From Dipetalonema caudispina (lineage: Eukaryota > Nematoda > Chromadorea > Rhabditida > Onchocercidae): 64,000 nt of DNA. The notes under the pieces are model-generated. The model was given only the letters and a program-made list of their open reading frames with translations, searched no databases and was not told the DNA's origin. Within the stretch, counting starts at the first letter, position 1. Each line of letters opens with the position of its first letter. The stretch spans positions 124,001-188,000 of the forward strand of contig JABVXV010000027.1 in NCBI GenBank assembly GCA_013365325.1, given 5' to 3'. Shown in pieces: positions 40,065 through 53,069 of this stretch. The position numbers were made by a program, and so were the translations under genes.

Positions 40065-43000
40065 CTATAATTCAGTTTTGCCCTGGAATGAAACAGCAGC
40101 ATGTTTTTTCATGAAATCAATGAGGTCATTTAAGTCACGATTTCCTTCGTACTTTATCGGTTCCTCCTTCTTACCAGCTGGTGCAAAATAGATTGTCGGA
40201 AAACCATTCACATCGTAATTCTTCGGAATATCGTTGGCTGTTGCATCCATTTTTACAAGTAGCAGATTTGGTTCGCTTTTTAATTTCACTGCCAACTCCT
40301 TGTATTTTGGCTCGAATGCCTAGAACTTCAAAACATTAAACAAGATTTGCCTTAATTTTTTGCTGTTATGCTACCTCGAAAGCCAATAAGATTCAACGTG
40401 TCTCGAATCTTCGATAACTCCAGATTCTTACCGAGGACTGTAACTCCACAGTTTGTTTTTCAAGATGGAGATTGAAACTTAAAAAACTGTGAATATACCT
40501 TGCAATGCCCGCACCATGGCGCATAAAACTCCACCAGTACATCCTTTGCATCGTCGAACACAATCTGAGCAAAATTTGATGCAGCCACAGTTTTCACCGG
40601 ACCCTTATCATCCTTTGGCAGCGGTGCAGACTTCACAAACGGTTTTATTTTACCTTGAAAAAAAAAAAACAGTAAAATTTAAAAGATTAATAGATATAAG
40701 GTCATAGCACTTAAAAGATACCATCCTTCATCGAAGGACAACAAGGTGAATAAGTAAATTATCTATAAATATATTTGAAACAGTGTGCTTCTAGAATTTT
40801 CATACCTGAAGATAGTTTTTTCATGAAAGATGGTAGATTTTCAGCTAATTCATCATCGAATTCATTCGGGCGCATCGGGTACTTCTTACCATCATAACCG
40901 AAGACTAAAACGTTATGTTCAAGCCCACTATCACCTAATCCCACCTGAAATATATGAAGCCAAATTCACAATGAATCTGCAAATGCCGTATGTGTAAGAT
41001 CAGTAAACTGTCATTTTTTTAATGATTTCAGAAGTAATATTGAAATGAAATATGTAAAAATTATGATAAACCAACTGCTGTAAGCTCATCAGCAAATTCA
41101 TCTTCGTCTGAAATTGCAAAATGATACCCATCCTTTCTATACTGATTCGCGACTTCTAACACCTGAAAAACGTGATTGAAAAAGCAATGTAAAACGTTTG
41201 TATATAAAATAGAGCAAAAAAATTTTAAACTGTCATATTAATAGTCAACTGATTATCATATTAAAGAAACGTTCCAAAAAGCTTCACTGACCCCACAAAA
41301 CAGCATTCATATTTTCTTAAAAGACTATCACTTGAATTAACATGGAAATAATAAACACCGAAAAACCACAGATGATTTTTTTTCGTCTGCAGCAACAAAG
41401 TGCCAGTCGGACAAGTTATTATATGTCCACTAATTACGAGAAAACTAGCTCATTCGTATGCGAATTCATAAATTTAGCGGTTATTTTTGAAAGTCAAAAT
41501 GTCTAATCAATGTTCAAAGAAGGTTAAAATTGACTGGGCAAATAGCTCAACCTTTTTTCGCCAATACTGCGTTCCTTCGCGATATTCTATTGAGAAATCA
41601 ACATTGTAATAAACTACGACGAGAGGAAATTGAGTGTATCTGGTGGCAACATTTTTTTTGGTTCGGTGGCCCACAAGAGGTGTTGAATTTTCTTGAAAGA
41701 ATGTTACCAAGTCTTCCACAGTACCAAATTCCTGTAAAACATCCGAACTGTAGTGAATGTATGCTAAGCATTTTTAAGATAAATTCCACCGTATTGCCAC
41801 GAAATCTAATGTCATCGATAAAAATACAAATTTTCAAAACAAGTAAAACTTTTGCCGCTGGAAGATAATTAAAAACGCATGCCTTTTCATAAGCAATTTG
41901 TTTTGGTTCGTATTTGCTCCAGTATATCTCAGGGTAAAAAATGACGATTCGATCAGAATCAATTTCAAAATGTTTCTTAACGCCTATTTCCGAACAAGCG
42001 CCAATATTAAAATCACTTCGCATCATTTCAGCTGAAAAGAAAGGAATCTGCAGGATTGAATTTATTTTCAGAATATTGAGAAGTCGATGAAGAAAACGAC
42101 AGTTTTATGTAGTCAATATATTTTATTACTTTGAAGAATTCAAAATAGAATTTTCATAAAAATTTCCATAGAAACGGAGGGATAATTCATAACTGCAGAG
42201 AAAACTCACTGCTACCTCCATCCTACAATGGGTGTAGTTTAGTAATATAGACAATCGAGGATAACAGTAAGAAGCTGACCTGCATCACTTAAAGAATTCA
42301 GTAGTTCTGCCTTTTCATCACTGAAAAAACCAATGACTGTCACATCGTCTTTGCGCATAAAATGCTGAGCTTCTTTCACACTGGTAATTTTCCTCAAAGC
42401 GGGTTCAGCTTGTTCAAGCATGTATTTCACAATACCTAAAATAAAGTATAAATTAGAAAAACCATTACAATTCACTGCATGTAAACAATATGCAGTAGTT
42501 ATTAAGAAAGATGCAAAAAAGAAGAATTATTTCCATACTAATCTTTTAGCAGAAATATACCTTCTGAATCACGAGGTCCTTTGTAATCAAACTTCTTTCC
42601 ATTTCGGAAGATGTACAATGTTGGGTAGCTAGTAACATCAAATTCCGCGGATACACTCTTCTCCACAGTAGAATCCACTTCTGCAAGCATTATGCCTGCA
42701 CCCTGAAAATGTTTTTCAAATTTCCCACTCAGTCCACTTCAAAACTCAGATCTAAAGAATATTCTTCCCACTATATTCTTTCGAAATCTATTAAAGAAGT
42801 GACATGAAGTAGTTCAAACATACTTTAAGTTTTTTTGCAGCTTTTTCATATTCAGGTGCGAGTTTCTTACAATGACCACACCATGGCGCATAGAATTTAA
42901 CTAAAGCGAGTCGATGTAAGGTGATAAATTCAGTAAATTCTTCTTTCGTTAACTTCGCAACAGCTGACGGAGGTGGCTTATAGTTGGGATCTGTTTTCTC

Positions 43001-43987
43001 CAAAACCCACTGTACAATCTCTGAAATTCGTTTAAGTTATTTCAAATTAATATAAAAAAATTTCAAATCTTACTGACAAAACAGATTAATTTAAGAAAAG
43101 CATCACAACAAAAATTTCAAAATATTTGTAACCATCAGATTCTCGTCCACCATTGTAATCGATTGGATCTTTACCACTTTGCCAAAATTTTAGTGTTGGA
43201 AATCCTTCGATGTTATATCTAAAATAACGTACCTGTCATATATATTCAGGAATCTATTTTGATGCTTTAATTTGAAGCGCTTGGAATTCGAACTAAAACT
43301 TTTTATTTTCATGTTCTTTTATATTTATATGGCTTATGTACTTGTCATTGTTGATAGAACATGGGCTTTTCATTGCTGTGGAACATACATCTAGAATATG
43401 AATCCCATGATACCTTGCACAACTATATCAAACTGACAATGAATATCTAATTCTAATCTATAGATAAATTTTAAAGATAGGAACAATAATTTTAAAAAGT
43501 TAAAATTTAATTCTACGTCTTTGCAAGTTTTGTTTCGACGGTAGCATCCACTTTAGCCAGTGGTACCTTCAATTTCTTCGCAGCTTTTGCATACTCTGGC
43601 GCCAGCGCTTTACAGTGGCCACACCTACAATATAACAAAATCTTGAGAGTCCATTTTCAGAAGTGAAAGTTTATGTGAAATAAGAGTAAAATGCTACGAT
43701 GGACCATATATCAATATAGAACGATTCATCCTGTACGGCAAGAACAATATAAAGTATGCAGTCAACTATAAAGCAATTAAAAATTTCTAAGAAAGTAAGA
43801 GAAAACCAACAACTTACCAGGGAGCATAAAATTTGATTAATGATGTTGGATGCTGCTGAAGGAAAGACATGAAATTTTCCTCATTCAATATAAAGACACC
43901 ATCATCTTGTTCAAATTTGCTTTCTTTCTCTTCCGCAGATACATGTTCAAATAGATATAGCAGGATTAGTGTTACCCTTAACAGCAT
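40065..43987 (-). CDS. PDIA4: Protein disulfide isomerase A4 (ERp72 type)
   Basis: Twelve exons in consistent phase: 43987-43818, 43624-43517, 43218-43133, 43020-42824, 42702-42561, 42435-42280, 42031-41883, 41731-41552, 41162-41076, 40944-40806, 40653-40499, 40319-40065. They give 607 aa, close to the roughly 618 aa of the C. elegans ERp72 homologue. A signal peptide ([18 protein letters not shown]) precedes three active thioredoxin domains with CGHC at about 58-61, 169-172 and 519-522; two redox-inactive b domains lie between the second and third, the a0-a-b-b'-a' plan of ERp72. The C-terminus is KTEL, a KDEL-like ER-retention signal. The enzyme forms and rearranges disulfides in secreted proteins in the ER. 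ATTACAG two bases before the first ATG is a likely trans-splice acceptor. Intron 7 probably has a GC donor. Confidence 0.95.
41732..41882 (-). other. Probable GC-AG intron 7 of the PDI gene
   Basis: The family alignment is gap-free if exon 7 ends at ...AYEK (41883) and exon 8 starts EFGTVEDL (41731). The donor is then AAG followed by GCATGC (GC with G at +5). The alternative is a weak GTTTTT donor six bases further in, which adds two residues. Confidence 0.55.
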
Positions 43988-46307
43988 CACCTGTAATAAT
44001 AAATAATCTATCTCTGAGTAAATGTGGCATTCAAATGACAAATAAACGCAAGTACTATTTCATTACTCCCTCCAAATGATTATATAATTACTATTAAATT
44101 ACCTTTATTTATTAACTTTCAGTGCTTCACATTAGCTTATGTCGAAAATCCTACAACTCATTCCAGCACTGTCAACTTCTACGTCGTAATGCATTCGACA
44201 TGTTACCATCGAAAAGTAACAAAATTATATTGAATATCTGCTCATAAGTGACAAAAAAAAAAACATGAAATGTGACCTTTTATTAAGTCATAAAAGATGT
44301 AATCTTTAGCGGAATGAAATATATATCATAGCTAATGTGAATGTTTGAAAAGACTTGACATGAGCTTAACAGGAAGTACTGAACTAGGCAATTTTATCAG
44401 AAATTCTCAAGAAAAAAAATTACGAACTAAAAATGAAAGGATGAAAGTTGTCGAATGATTACATCGGTATTCCAATAAATGACCTTTACATCTAACTGAC
44501 CCACTCACTTTCTCTCCATTTAAAATCTTCTAATTTTGTTACACCTAAAGAAATCATTAAATCGTCCTGCTAGATATCACGTTAGTTCTCTTACTGAAAC
44601 ATCCTTCACGCAGATAGAATGACATAGAGAATGTAGCAGTGGAAGAGACAACAGAGATTGATAAAATTCATGAGATAGTGTACAATCAAAATAAAGAAGA
44701 TGTGCTTAGGGATATTAGAAATCAGAATAGTGATAATATTCATTTGTAAAAAATAAACGGAAATGGCGGAATACGACAGTTGCGCCAGAAATAGTAGCGA
44801 ATTCGTGTAGCTAATACGTACTGAATGTGTGTTGTTGTTGTGTGAATGATTTTCGCGATATTTGCATTCATAAGAGGTGAAGTTGGTTGGGAAACTCTTC
44901 TTTGTAATGGGTAGAAAATGGTAAGTGATGTTTTTTAGAAGGCTATTCAAAATTTAATTGAAACTTTTTCCGGAAAAGCAGACTATGAAAGTATCACTTA
45001 GAACATTACTGGACTGAAATTCTAACATATTGAAATAAACGCAGATAGAAAGTTTGAAAGAAAGAAGAGATTAGAAAAGTTCGATTTGAAAGCAATTTCA
45101 ATTTTGAAACTGTACCTTCTTTGGTACTTCTGGGAGAGAGATTCTTGTTTGTTGAACATTCAAAGAAATCCGGAAATGCTAACAATGGATGTATATTCCT
45201 GATAAATCTTCTTCTTTATATCTTTTTTGTATAACTTTAAAGGAAAAAAAGAAAAAGTTATGAATTCGAGAAAAAAGAAGAGCAAAGTAAAAGTGGCATT
45301 GCAAAGGACAGCGTCGTATCGATGTGCCAGCAAGAGAGGTCAGCACTAAGTAAACAATCTAGTACGTAGTATCGTTTGTTTAGGGAACAACTTGAACAAG
45401 TATGAACTTCAGCTTAAACTTGAACTTCAACTTATATGTTTTGTTAAGATCAATAGATCAGATTTGAATACTGTTCGATGAAGAATAAATGTTTGGAGTG
45501 GAAATAAAAATGAAAATTTGTTTTTTTTCAACATATAATAAAATGCTTCAGAAAGTATCATTTCATTCAGAGAGATCACACAAATTACGAGAGGTTGTCT
45601 ACATTTCATCTTCTTTACAATAGTTGTTAACAGTTTTGGAATGAGCGTTTCTTTTTCATTAATTTAAAAGTTGCCAAATTGACAAGTATTTTTCACACTT
45701 TTTAAACTTTAAATTGATAAAAAATAAGAAATTATTGATTGTATACTAAATTTATCGATGAATAATTGATTTCATTCGCAATATTTTTCGATGTAAGAAC
45801 AGTTACAAAAGTTTTAAAAATTTCCAGTTGGTAGTAATGGCCATAAACCGGAAGCAGACGGAAGAGCATAAAAAGGAAAATAAAGAAAAGTAATGCTTGA
45901 AGTAGTTTACGGAATGGATAATACATTACAACAACAATGGATAATAAAAACAAGCAAAGAGGAAGGAAAGCAATAAACATTCGTTCATGAACCTAAGTTG
46001 AACTTTCAACAGTAGATCTAGTAACGGGGTTTTTTTTTTTTTTTTTTCTTTTTGGAAATTGGAAAGAAATGGATGAGGTGAATTTGGTAATGATTGTAAT
46101 CCTAATCTTACTTGTGATATATTAGATCAATAACATTGCCCAAATTAAATTGTAGAAATAAGTACAAAGTAGAAATTTTAGGCTGAGATAACTGATAATT
46201 TCTTATATTGATGTTAATAACGCTGGAACAGTAATCGCAAAGCTTATTATATCCCCGTACCTAATTAAATTCTTATTCAGTCACAGTATTCATTCCATTA
46301 TTTAATT
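43988..46307. other. Intergenic region between divergent genes
   Basis: Upstream of both the PDI gene (minus) and the RBR-like gene (plus), so it should hold two promoters. The open frames here are low-complexity. A 23-base poly-T-rich tract lies around 46030-46051. No RNA gene was recognised. Confidence 0.5.
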
Positions 46308-48999
46308 ATGCTTTTAGCTAATGGCGATTTTCAGTACACTTTACCATACTTTTTTAATTTCTTCCTCTACAACTTAACTTTTTTTTTTTCTCATCAATTG
46401 ATGAGATTTATCTTCTGTCATTGCTACTTATAAAATTAAAATAGGGAGATTAGTCCGGCAGGATTGCGATGCTGCAATTGTAAAGAATTGAATGTATGGC
46501 GCATTAAGCTGAGACAATGTGGACATTTTGTATGCGTTGAATGCATTCTCGAACATCTTAAGGTGACTACTTAGTATCACTTTCAAATTATATTACTAAA
46601 ATAGGAAATTCGGATCCATTTATTATGCTGCAAGTATTGGATTAATTTGATGATAAAGCGAATTTTGGAAATTTAAACTTGAACAACAAAATTGAATGGG
46701 TGTTTAATAGCTGTCAAAATAGCATGTGTTATGCTTGCATTGAATTAAAATAAATCAAATTTTATTAAATTACATTGAAATGAAATGAAATTGAACTTTT
46801 GATAATCTTTAAATGATCAAATTAGTATATCGTATTGATGGTTAAAATATGAACAAAAACTGTTTAAAATGAAATTTTTGTAGTATTGGATTGAGGAGGA
46901 AAAGAAAGCACGAATTAAATGTGCGAAGAGAAGCTGTCCCAAACGTATCCATGAAAATGATATTGACGCAGTACTTGATCCTGATAATGACAATTTGGAG
47001 ATTTTTATGAAAAGAGCGAAACGCGAATACCTATTACATGAACATCGAAAGCATAGTATCTATTATGCATTTGGAGGATTGATACAAAGATGTCCACTTT
47101 GTAAAGTTAGCATCATTTTTCTGACTTGTATGGATTAGGTTGTCGATGATTTATAAATTCATTGATTACCTGAATTGCTATACTTTTCTGGCCAAAATTT
47201 TTACAACAAGCAACAAAATTATTAGCATTTAAATCTTATAGAATTTCGAAAGTTTTTGGGTACAATTGAATTTTAAAAAAGGAAATAAATTGCATAAATT
47301 CCTTTTTTGATGAATTCATTGAAAAAAAAAAGTTGCTCACTGATTAATAGATGAATTTTACGGTGTAATTTCATGAGTGGTACTAAGATTACATTCAAAG
47401 ATCAAACACAGAAATCATCGATCCATTTCTTGAAGATGCATGATGTAAATTTAGATAGTTGTTGAAACTAATAAGAACAATAATCGTGCGGATAATTGCA
47501 GGCACTTTACACGGAATATGATGGTTGTAACTTTGTGCAGTGCGTTAATATAAGATGTAAGCAACGTTTTTGTTGGGTATGCAATGAGCCTACAGAATCA
47601 CTACAACATTTCACTGGTATCTTTCCCTTCATTTTTAATCAATAAAGGATACAGAAGTCAGATCAGTTGTGAAGATATGGATATTGGAAATTACAACATT
47701 TTAACATTTACTTGCTAAACATATGACTAAGATGCAATCGTAAAATTTTGCACTATCTTTGTGACAATTTTCTAATAGTAATCGTTAAATTATTTTATTT
47801 GTTCTCTAAAATATCGGTCTTGTCCTATTATATTTCCTGAACATAAACTGTAATGTCTTCTGGACTTTCATTGAACAGTGTCAAATGATCGTTGTGTTTT
47901 AAGATCAGAAAGTGAAAAAGTTTCATTGTCAGGAAATAATTCAAATATTAGCATCTGCTGCAGGTCGAGGATGCAAACTTGGATGGGATGATTTATTCAA
48001 GATCTGTTTCATACTCAAATTTTTGGCATTTACTGAAGGATGTTTGCTCGTCACTTTTTCACCACTCGTTAGCACAACTTTAATAGTAAGTTTATGGAAA
48101 TCCTTCTCAAAATATTACCCTTTCCCGCATAGAACTCTCAATGGCTCATTTGTTCCACCCATGCTTCTTCGTTACATGTGATAAGTATCGAAGATACATC
48201 ATGACACTGAAGATTATAATAGATAACTCATATTCAAATATTTAACATTTCTCAAATAAGCTAAGTTATCATTCAAACTTTTATAGTATTTTGGACCATT
48301 ATTAGTGTTAATCACACTCCCTTATCAAATAATTTTGTTATTTCGAGAATGCATGCGTCGAATGGAGAAACCACCATGGGCAGTTACAACTTTGGTAATG
48401 ATATCTGTTTATCCAATCTAGCAATCAGTCTAATTTAGTATTAGTATTTGACTAATGTCGAAATCTGACTAATTGTTTATATTTTGTACAACATCATATA
48501 ATCTAATGAAGTAATTCAAATTACAAATCATTTGCATTTTACTTGAGGCAGTATTGCTGTATCCAATTATGATGCTAGCAGCTGTTCCGTTCGCTGTTGG
48601 TTCATTAGCATTTTTGATACCAATATCAATTGCATATTGCATGATAGCAATTATCAAATGTATTCCTGCATTTTCACGAGTAAGTATCTACAAAGCATTG
48701 TGCAAAAAGATTATTTCCATATTTGTTAAACAAAAAAACGAATGGATATCCTTTACCACTTACTTTTTCAGGCTTGTGATATCCTTTACCTTATGTCAAT
48801 GTTAGCTGGTTGCTTTGGTTTAGATCAATGGCATATCATTTTGCGAGAAAATTATGAAGTCAACCGTCAACGTGAAGTGGAAATAGCACAAGAAGAGGCG
48901 GAATTAAGCGAAAGTTTGTTTGTTTGTCTTTTTTTTCAAATTACAAATTATTTTATTAAATTTTATACTTCTATTGCAATAATAGCTAAAGCCCTGTAA
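46308..48999 (+). CDS. RBR-like RING protein with membrane segments
   Basis: Eight exons in consistent phase: 46308-46333, 46445-46562, 46884-47105, 47502-47616, 47964-48085, 48287-48394, 48548-48679, 48772-48999; 356 aa. RING1 begins CCNC at 18-21 and has CGHFVCVEC at 34-42, followed by the RBR-style CAKRSC pair. An Rcat/RING2 pattern follows at 118-149 (CPLC, DGC, QC, RC, FCWVC) with spacing like HHARI. The region between them has no further cysteines, so the IBR zinc domain seems missing. Three hydrophobic segments follow, in exons 5, 6 and 7. This resembles RNF19/RNF144-type E3 ligases, which ubiquitinate at membranes through a Cys thioester. The Cys that would carry ubiquitin is present (131), but the usual His two residues later is Phe. 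TTATTCAG ending at 46280 may be the trans-splice site. The last 31 codons may instead contain a 72-base intron (48914-48985). Confidence 0.75.
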
Positions 49000-49553
49000 A
49001 TAGTAAATATGAAGTATGTTTGAAGCATATAACAAATCTGTTCATAACAGCTGTTGAGTATTGGTAATGATTAGTAATAAATGTGATAATATATATACAT
49101 CCCTCTCTTGAGACTCATGTGAAAGTTAATCGCATTGGAAATGATAGGTAGTCTTTTAGAAACTGTGAAAAAGCTTTAGAAAAGGTACAACAGTACTGAA
49201 AACCGATGTTACACTTCGTATAAATTGATTATGAAGGAATATCGATTGATTGCATTCGGTGTTTTAAAAGTTACTTAATTCTACCATGAATTTTTTATTG
49301 GAAATAAAATTTAATTGTATTGTTGATGTCAAGAATTCACCATGTCCTACTGATACAAATTTATTTGGATGTACTTCTAGAAATATAATTTAAAACTGAA
49401 AGTATAATTTTTACATATCAAAAGGTATTCATATAGGCAGATTTTTTCACATAGGAATACAAAAAATTCAAAGTAGTGCAGTTAGATTCCAAATCAATAT
49501 ACAAGTGTAATAATATTGGTGGAAAAAGTGATGACAAAGGATCACAGTAAAAT
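49000..49553. other. Intergenic region between convergent genes
   Basis: Holds the 3' ends of the RBR-like gene and the serine protease gene. No coding signal or named element was seen. Confidence 0.5.
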
Positions 49554-51757
49554 TTAAAAGTCACATCTTTCGTAATCCTCAATCAATTCATTAGTTTTAT
49601 TCAACTTAGCGAATGAATCTTGGATATAGGGCAGCATTTTACGGACATCACCCATCACATCATATAAAAATGCATTCTCCTGCAAAACTTTCGGAATGAA
49701 AATTAACAAACGGATAATGTAAAACCGTATCGAAAACCTTTCTGAACGAAAACAGATACTCTTCATCCGAGATCTACTTCTGAATTTTTCAAAAAACTAC
49801 TTGAATCAAGTTTTCAAAAGTGTTAGGGATGCGTTCAAAAAAGATATCAAAGCATACTTCGTCATAGCAAGAAGAAGGATAGGATTCCAGCAATGGTTCA
49901 GAATGTGACAGAATGCCATAAATCCGTTCACCGAAATCCGTAGCACATACAAAAGGTCCACCGGAATCGCCCTGAAACATATTCATGGCTCCAATAAATG
50001 AACATCTGACATAAGAGAAAGTGAATATTTGTTATCTGCCTACTCCATCGGAAATTATCACATTTGAAACTTAATATCTGCAAAATTCAAGCTTCAGCTC
50101 TTGTGATATGTTCTAAATACAATCGTTACAAACGACTTCACTGATTATCTAATCAATAGATATGATTACAGTAATCCGTTAAATCTATATTGCCTGGGAG
50201 AGATCCACCCTTATGATTTTACTATTCTAATAAAATAAACTTACACCACATATACGACCTTGATTCTTCTGTTCATTATTTATCAATGGTATCAAAAGTC
50301 GTCCGTTAACTTCCCAAACTGATATATTTGTTAATTTTCGTAGCTTACCATCCGGTCCACCTGAAAAAGAGTTAAATATTGAGTATCTCATTAAAACAAT
50401 GACAAATTCTTAAACTCGCGACAATACATGATTGTTATCTGAAACTTGTAGTGATAGTTTAAATTTCAACTGGTAAATAATACTTTTCAATATTTTTGAC
50501 AAAAAACAGACTCATTCTTCTCTAAATTCATCTTTATGTAGAAATGATAATTTCTACATAAAGATGAATTTAGTTTTTGTTCAGATTTTTCTACATAAAT
50601 TTATTTTTGTCACTGATAATTTGTTCAAATTTCAAATTTTCATACCTTTTTCTGTAGCTCCATAACCGAATATTGAGCACTGGTCAAGGAGTTCTTTCGA
50701 TGGCTGTAAAGGTTTCCACTTTTGAGCTCGTATATCTTTCACTGGTAATTTGACAATTGAAAATAATCTACCATTCCTGGCCCGACATACTGGCAATGGC
50801 TTCTCCAATCCAAATAATGCATAATCCAGAATTCCCTCTTTTTCCTGCAGAAATTATTCCTACTACTACTTACTGATTTAAATAAAGCTAATAGGTATAA
50901 CATTTCAGGATTCAGAACAAAGTATGTTGAGGTGAAAGAAATGCTTTTTTAAGTCATTCAAACTTTTAATGCAGTTACGATAATTTTTTGATACCTCGGA
51001 TCTCAATTTACTCTTCTGTTATCGATTTTTGTTATCAGTTTAAAATGTACCATCTTCCTACGCCAAGGGAAAGATAAGCTTTCTGAAACTAATTTAAAAG
51101 AAAAGCAGAAGAGAACATACTTCTAGGTTGGATATCTTTAGCATACCGTGAATTTCACCGCTAACCCAAGTTACATAAGATCGCCCACGGTCTCGTCGAA
51201 ACATTACTTTCCTCACTTTACCTAACTGTTTCTTCGTTTTTTCATCACTAAAATTACAAATTTACGTGACATTCCGGAACTAACGTAAGATAAATTTGGT
51301 ATATTCTTGTAATCATACTTAAAAAATTAGGTTAAGCTATCTATGGCTAAGTGTGAAGCAGTACTTACACCATGCAATGCGCAGCAGTAATCATTACCGA
51401 ACGCGACAAAAGACTAGCTGTGCATAAGATTTTCCGATCTGCAAAAAAAAAAAAAAAATCAATTCAAATTGATTAAAGTAGTGTTGATTAAAATTTGGCT
51501 TAATCCACATGTACGTAAGCATTTCATTTTTTGGACTCCATTCAAGTTTTATGGATAAAAAAATATCAAAATTTGGGAACTTTTTTAAGCATTGTTTATT
51601 ACTAGATCTTACCTGGCCAAACGATGTACAGCTCGGCTATATATGAAAACGATTCAGGTGGAACCGATTTAGCATTACTAACCATCCTTCTCGAAAATGC
51701 TTCACTTACATCATTAAACAAGAATAGCAAAGTAATTATTGTTAGATATAAAATCAT
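49554..51757 (-). CDS. Secreted trypsin-fold serine protease
   Basis: Seven exons in consistent phase: 51757-51613, 51438-51369, 51247-51121, 50844-50646, 50360-50245, 49971-49801, 49679-49554; 317 aa. A signal peptide (MILYLTIITLLFLF...) precedes a likely activation site at RRMVSN. The catalytic triad is complete: His69 in ITAAHC (with partner Cys54), Asp121 in LDYALFGL, and Ser222 in GDSGGP. The divergent sequence around the triad and the short stretch before GDSGGP resemble nematode-specific trypsin-like proteins (DUF316 type). The residue two before the Cys of CGGDSGG, the place of specificity residue 189, is Arg rather than Asp, so trypsin-like cleavage after Lys/Arg is unlikely. TTATAG 13 bases before the ATG is a likely trans-splice acceptor. 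The splice into GDSGG is the only in-frame choice, though another AG lies 34 bases upstream. Substrate unknown. Confidence 0.85.
50522..50573. repeat. Perfect 24-bp inverted repeat with 4-base loop
   Basis: The arms 50522-50545 and 50550-50573 are exact reverse complements, separated by GATA. The element lies in intron 4 of the serine protease gene and would form a 52-base hairpin in RNA from either strand. It could be a microRNA-like hairpin, a recent inverted duplication or a small transposon remnant. Confidence 0.95.
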
Positions 51758-53069
51758 ATTTGTTGAAGTTCTATAAGAGAAAAATGAATGATAATGATAG
51801 TCCAAAGTCTAAGTTCCAAAGTTCCACCACACTAATATAGCAAAGTGAAAAGGAATGAACCAGATATCAATATTTTAATAAACATTGATCCTCACTTCGA
51901 ACAAATAAAATTTTGGATCACTGGTTACAGAGATGAATTATTTGATCGATCTCTGGTCAGCTATAATATCTAACTTTAAAAAATGAAGTTATTTCATGTT
52001 TTTAAAGGATACTCCCTTTGTAATAACAACAATCCTTTATTAGAGATGCCAATATATGAATGAAAGATCAATAATGAAGGAATCAGTGATTTGTTGGACT
52101 TATGAGAAGAATGCAATTGAAAGTACTGTAATGAGACTTGGAAAACTCTACGAAGTAATTGAAAAAATAAGATCAATGCAAATCGAGCAATAAAATTTAA
52201 CAAAGTTGAGAAACAATATAAACTGCTTCTAGAAGAGTAACATTGGTAACGATAAACTTTATTTCGAATTTCCAATTTTTCAATTTACATTTATTTCTGG
52301 CTTTCATGATACTTATGACGAGGAGAACGATACACAATAAACCATACCAATGTTTCTACAGCAAAATCATTTAAAGCAAAATCAAAAATTGCCATGTTCA
52401 TCTCTAAAAAATGATCACAGATCGGACTGTAAAACGGTAGTGAATTAAGTGATACACTTAACAGTTCGGCAGCAATTCACAGATCAAAGTTTCGCGGCAT
52501 CTCGTATTTCCCAGAAATATTAATTATGGAAAAATTGTTGACCGCTTTACAAAGGCCTTTATGAGCTGATAATTGGGAAATATAGTTACGATCAAATAAA
52601 GAAAGACAGATACCGCTTCAGTTAACCTAAGAAGGGTGACCTAACATTACTTGTCAAGAGGGGAATGTCGAGAAAATTGAAATAATACATGTCTAAAATT
52701 ATTAGGAGAATTGGTTCAAATAAATGAGAAATTGGTTGAAAGTTAATCCTTTAGTAAGGAAAAATTGAAAGAATTTAAGCTTAACAAGGAATATTATGTC
52801 ATTAAATGATAAACTTAAGTCCTAATCACAATGAATCAATCCAAATAAAGTGGTCTTGAGTCAATCATAAATTCAAAGAAAATCACTATAGATAATAAGA
52901 ATAAAAGACCATATATAACGATCATTAAGATAATAAATGTCAAACTTATTTTACATTCAAACAACGAATGAAATATTTGAGAAGAAATAACGCATACCTT
53001 AACAGGACATACAACAAATTAATTGCAACACTGCAAAAATCCAAATAATATTGCACTGTGTTATGTAAA
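51758..53069. other. Intergenic region upstream of the protease, left flank of the retroelement
   Basis: AT-rich and without a recognised exon. It includes the protease promoter. Reverse transcriptase or RNase H remnants of the BEL/Pao element would be expected here, but I could not recognise any. Confidence 0.4.

Noticed and set aside
41598..42026. Long 142-codon minus-strand frame inside the PDI gene
   Set aside because: It is exon 7 of the PDI read through its intron and into exon 8 in the wrong frame. The family alignment stops at 41883.
46034..46112. ATG frame followed by GTAATG, considered as first exon of the RBR-like gene
   Set aside because: It ends in phase 0, but the next exon needs two preceding bases. 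The exon 46308-46333 fits the phase and gives a continuous N-terminus.
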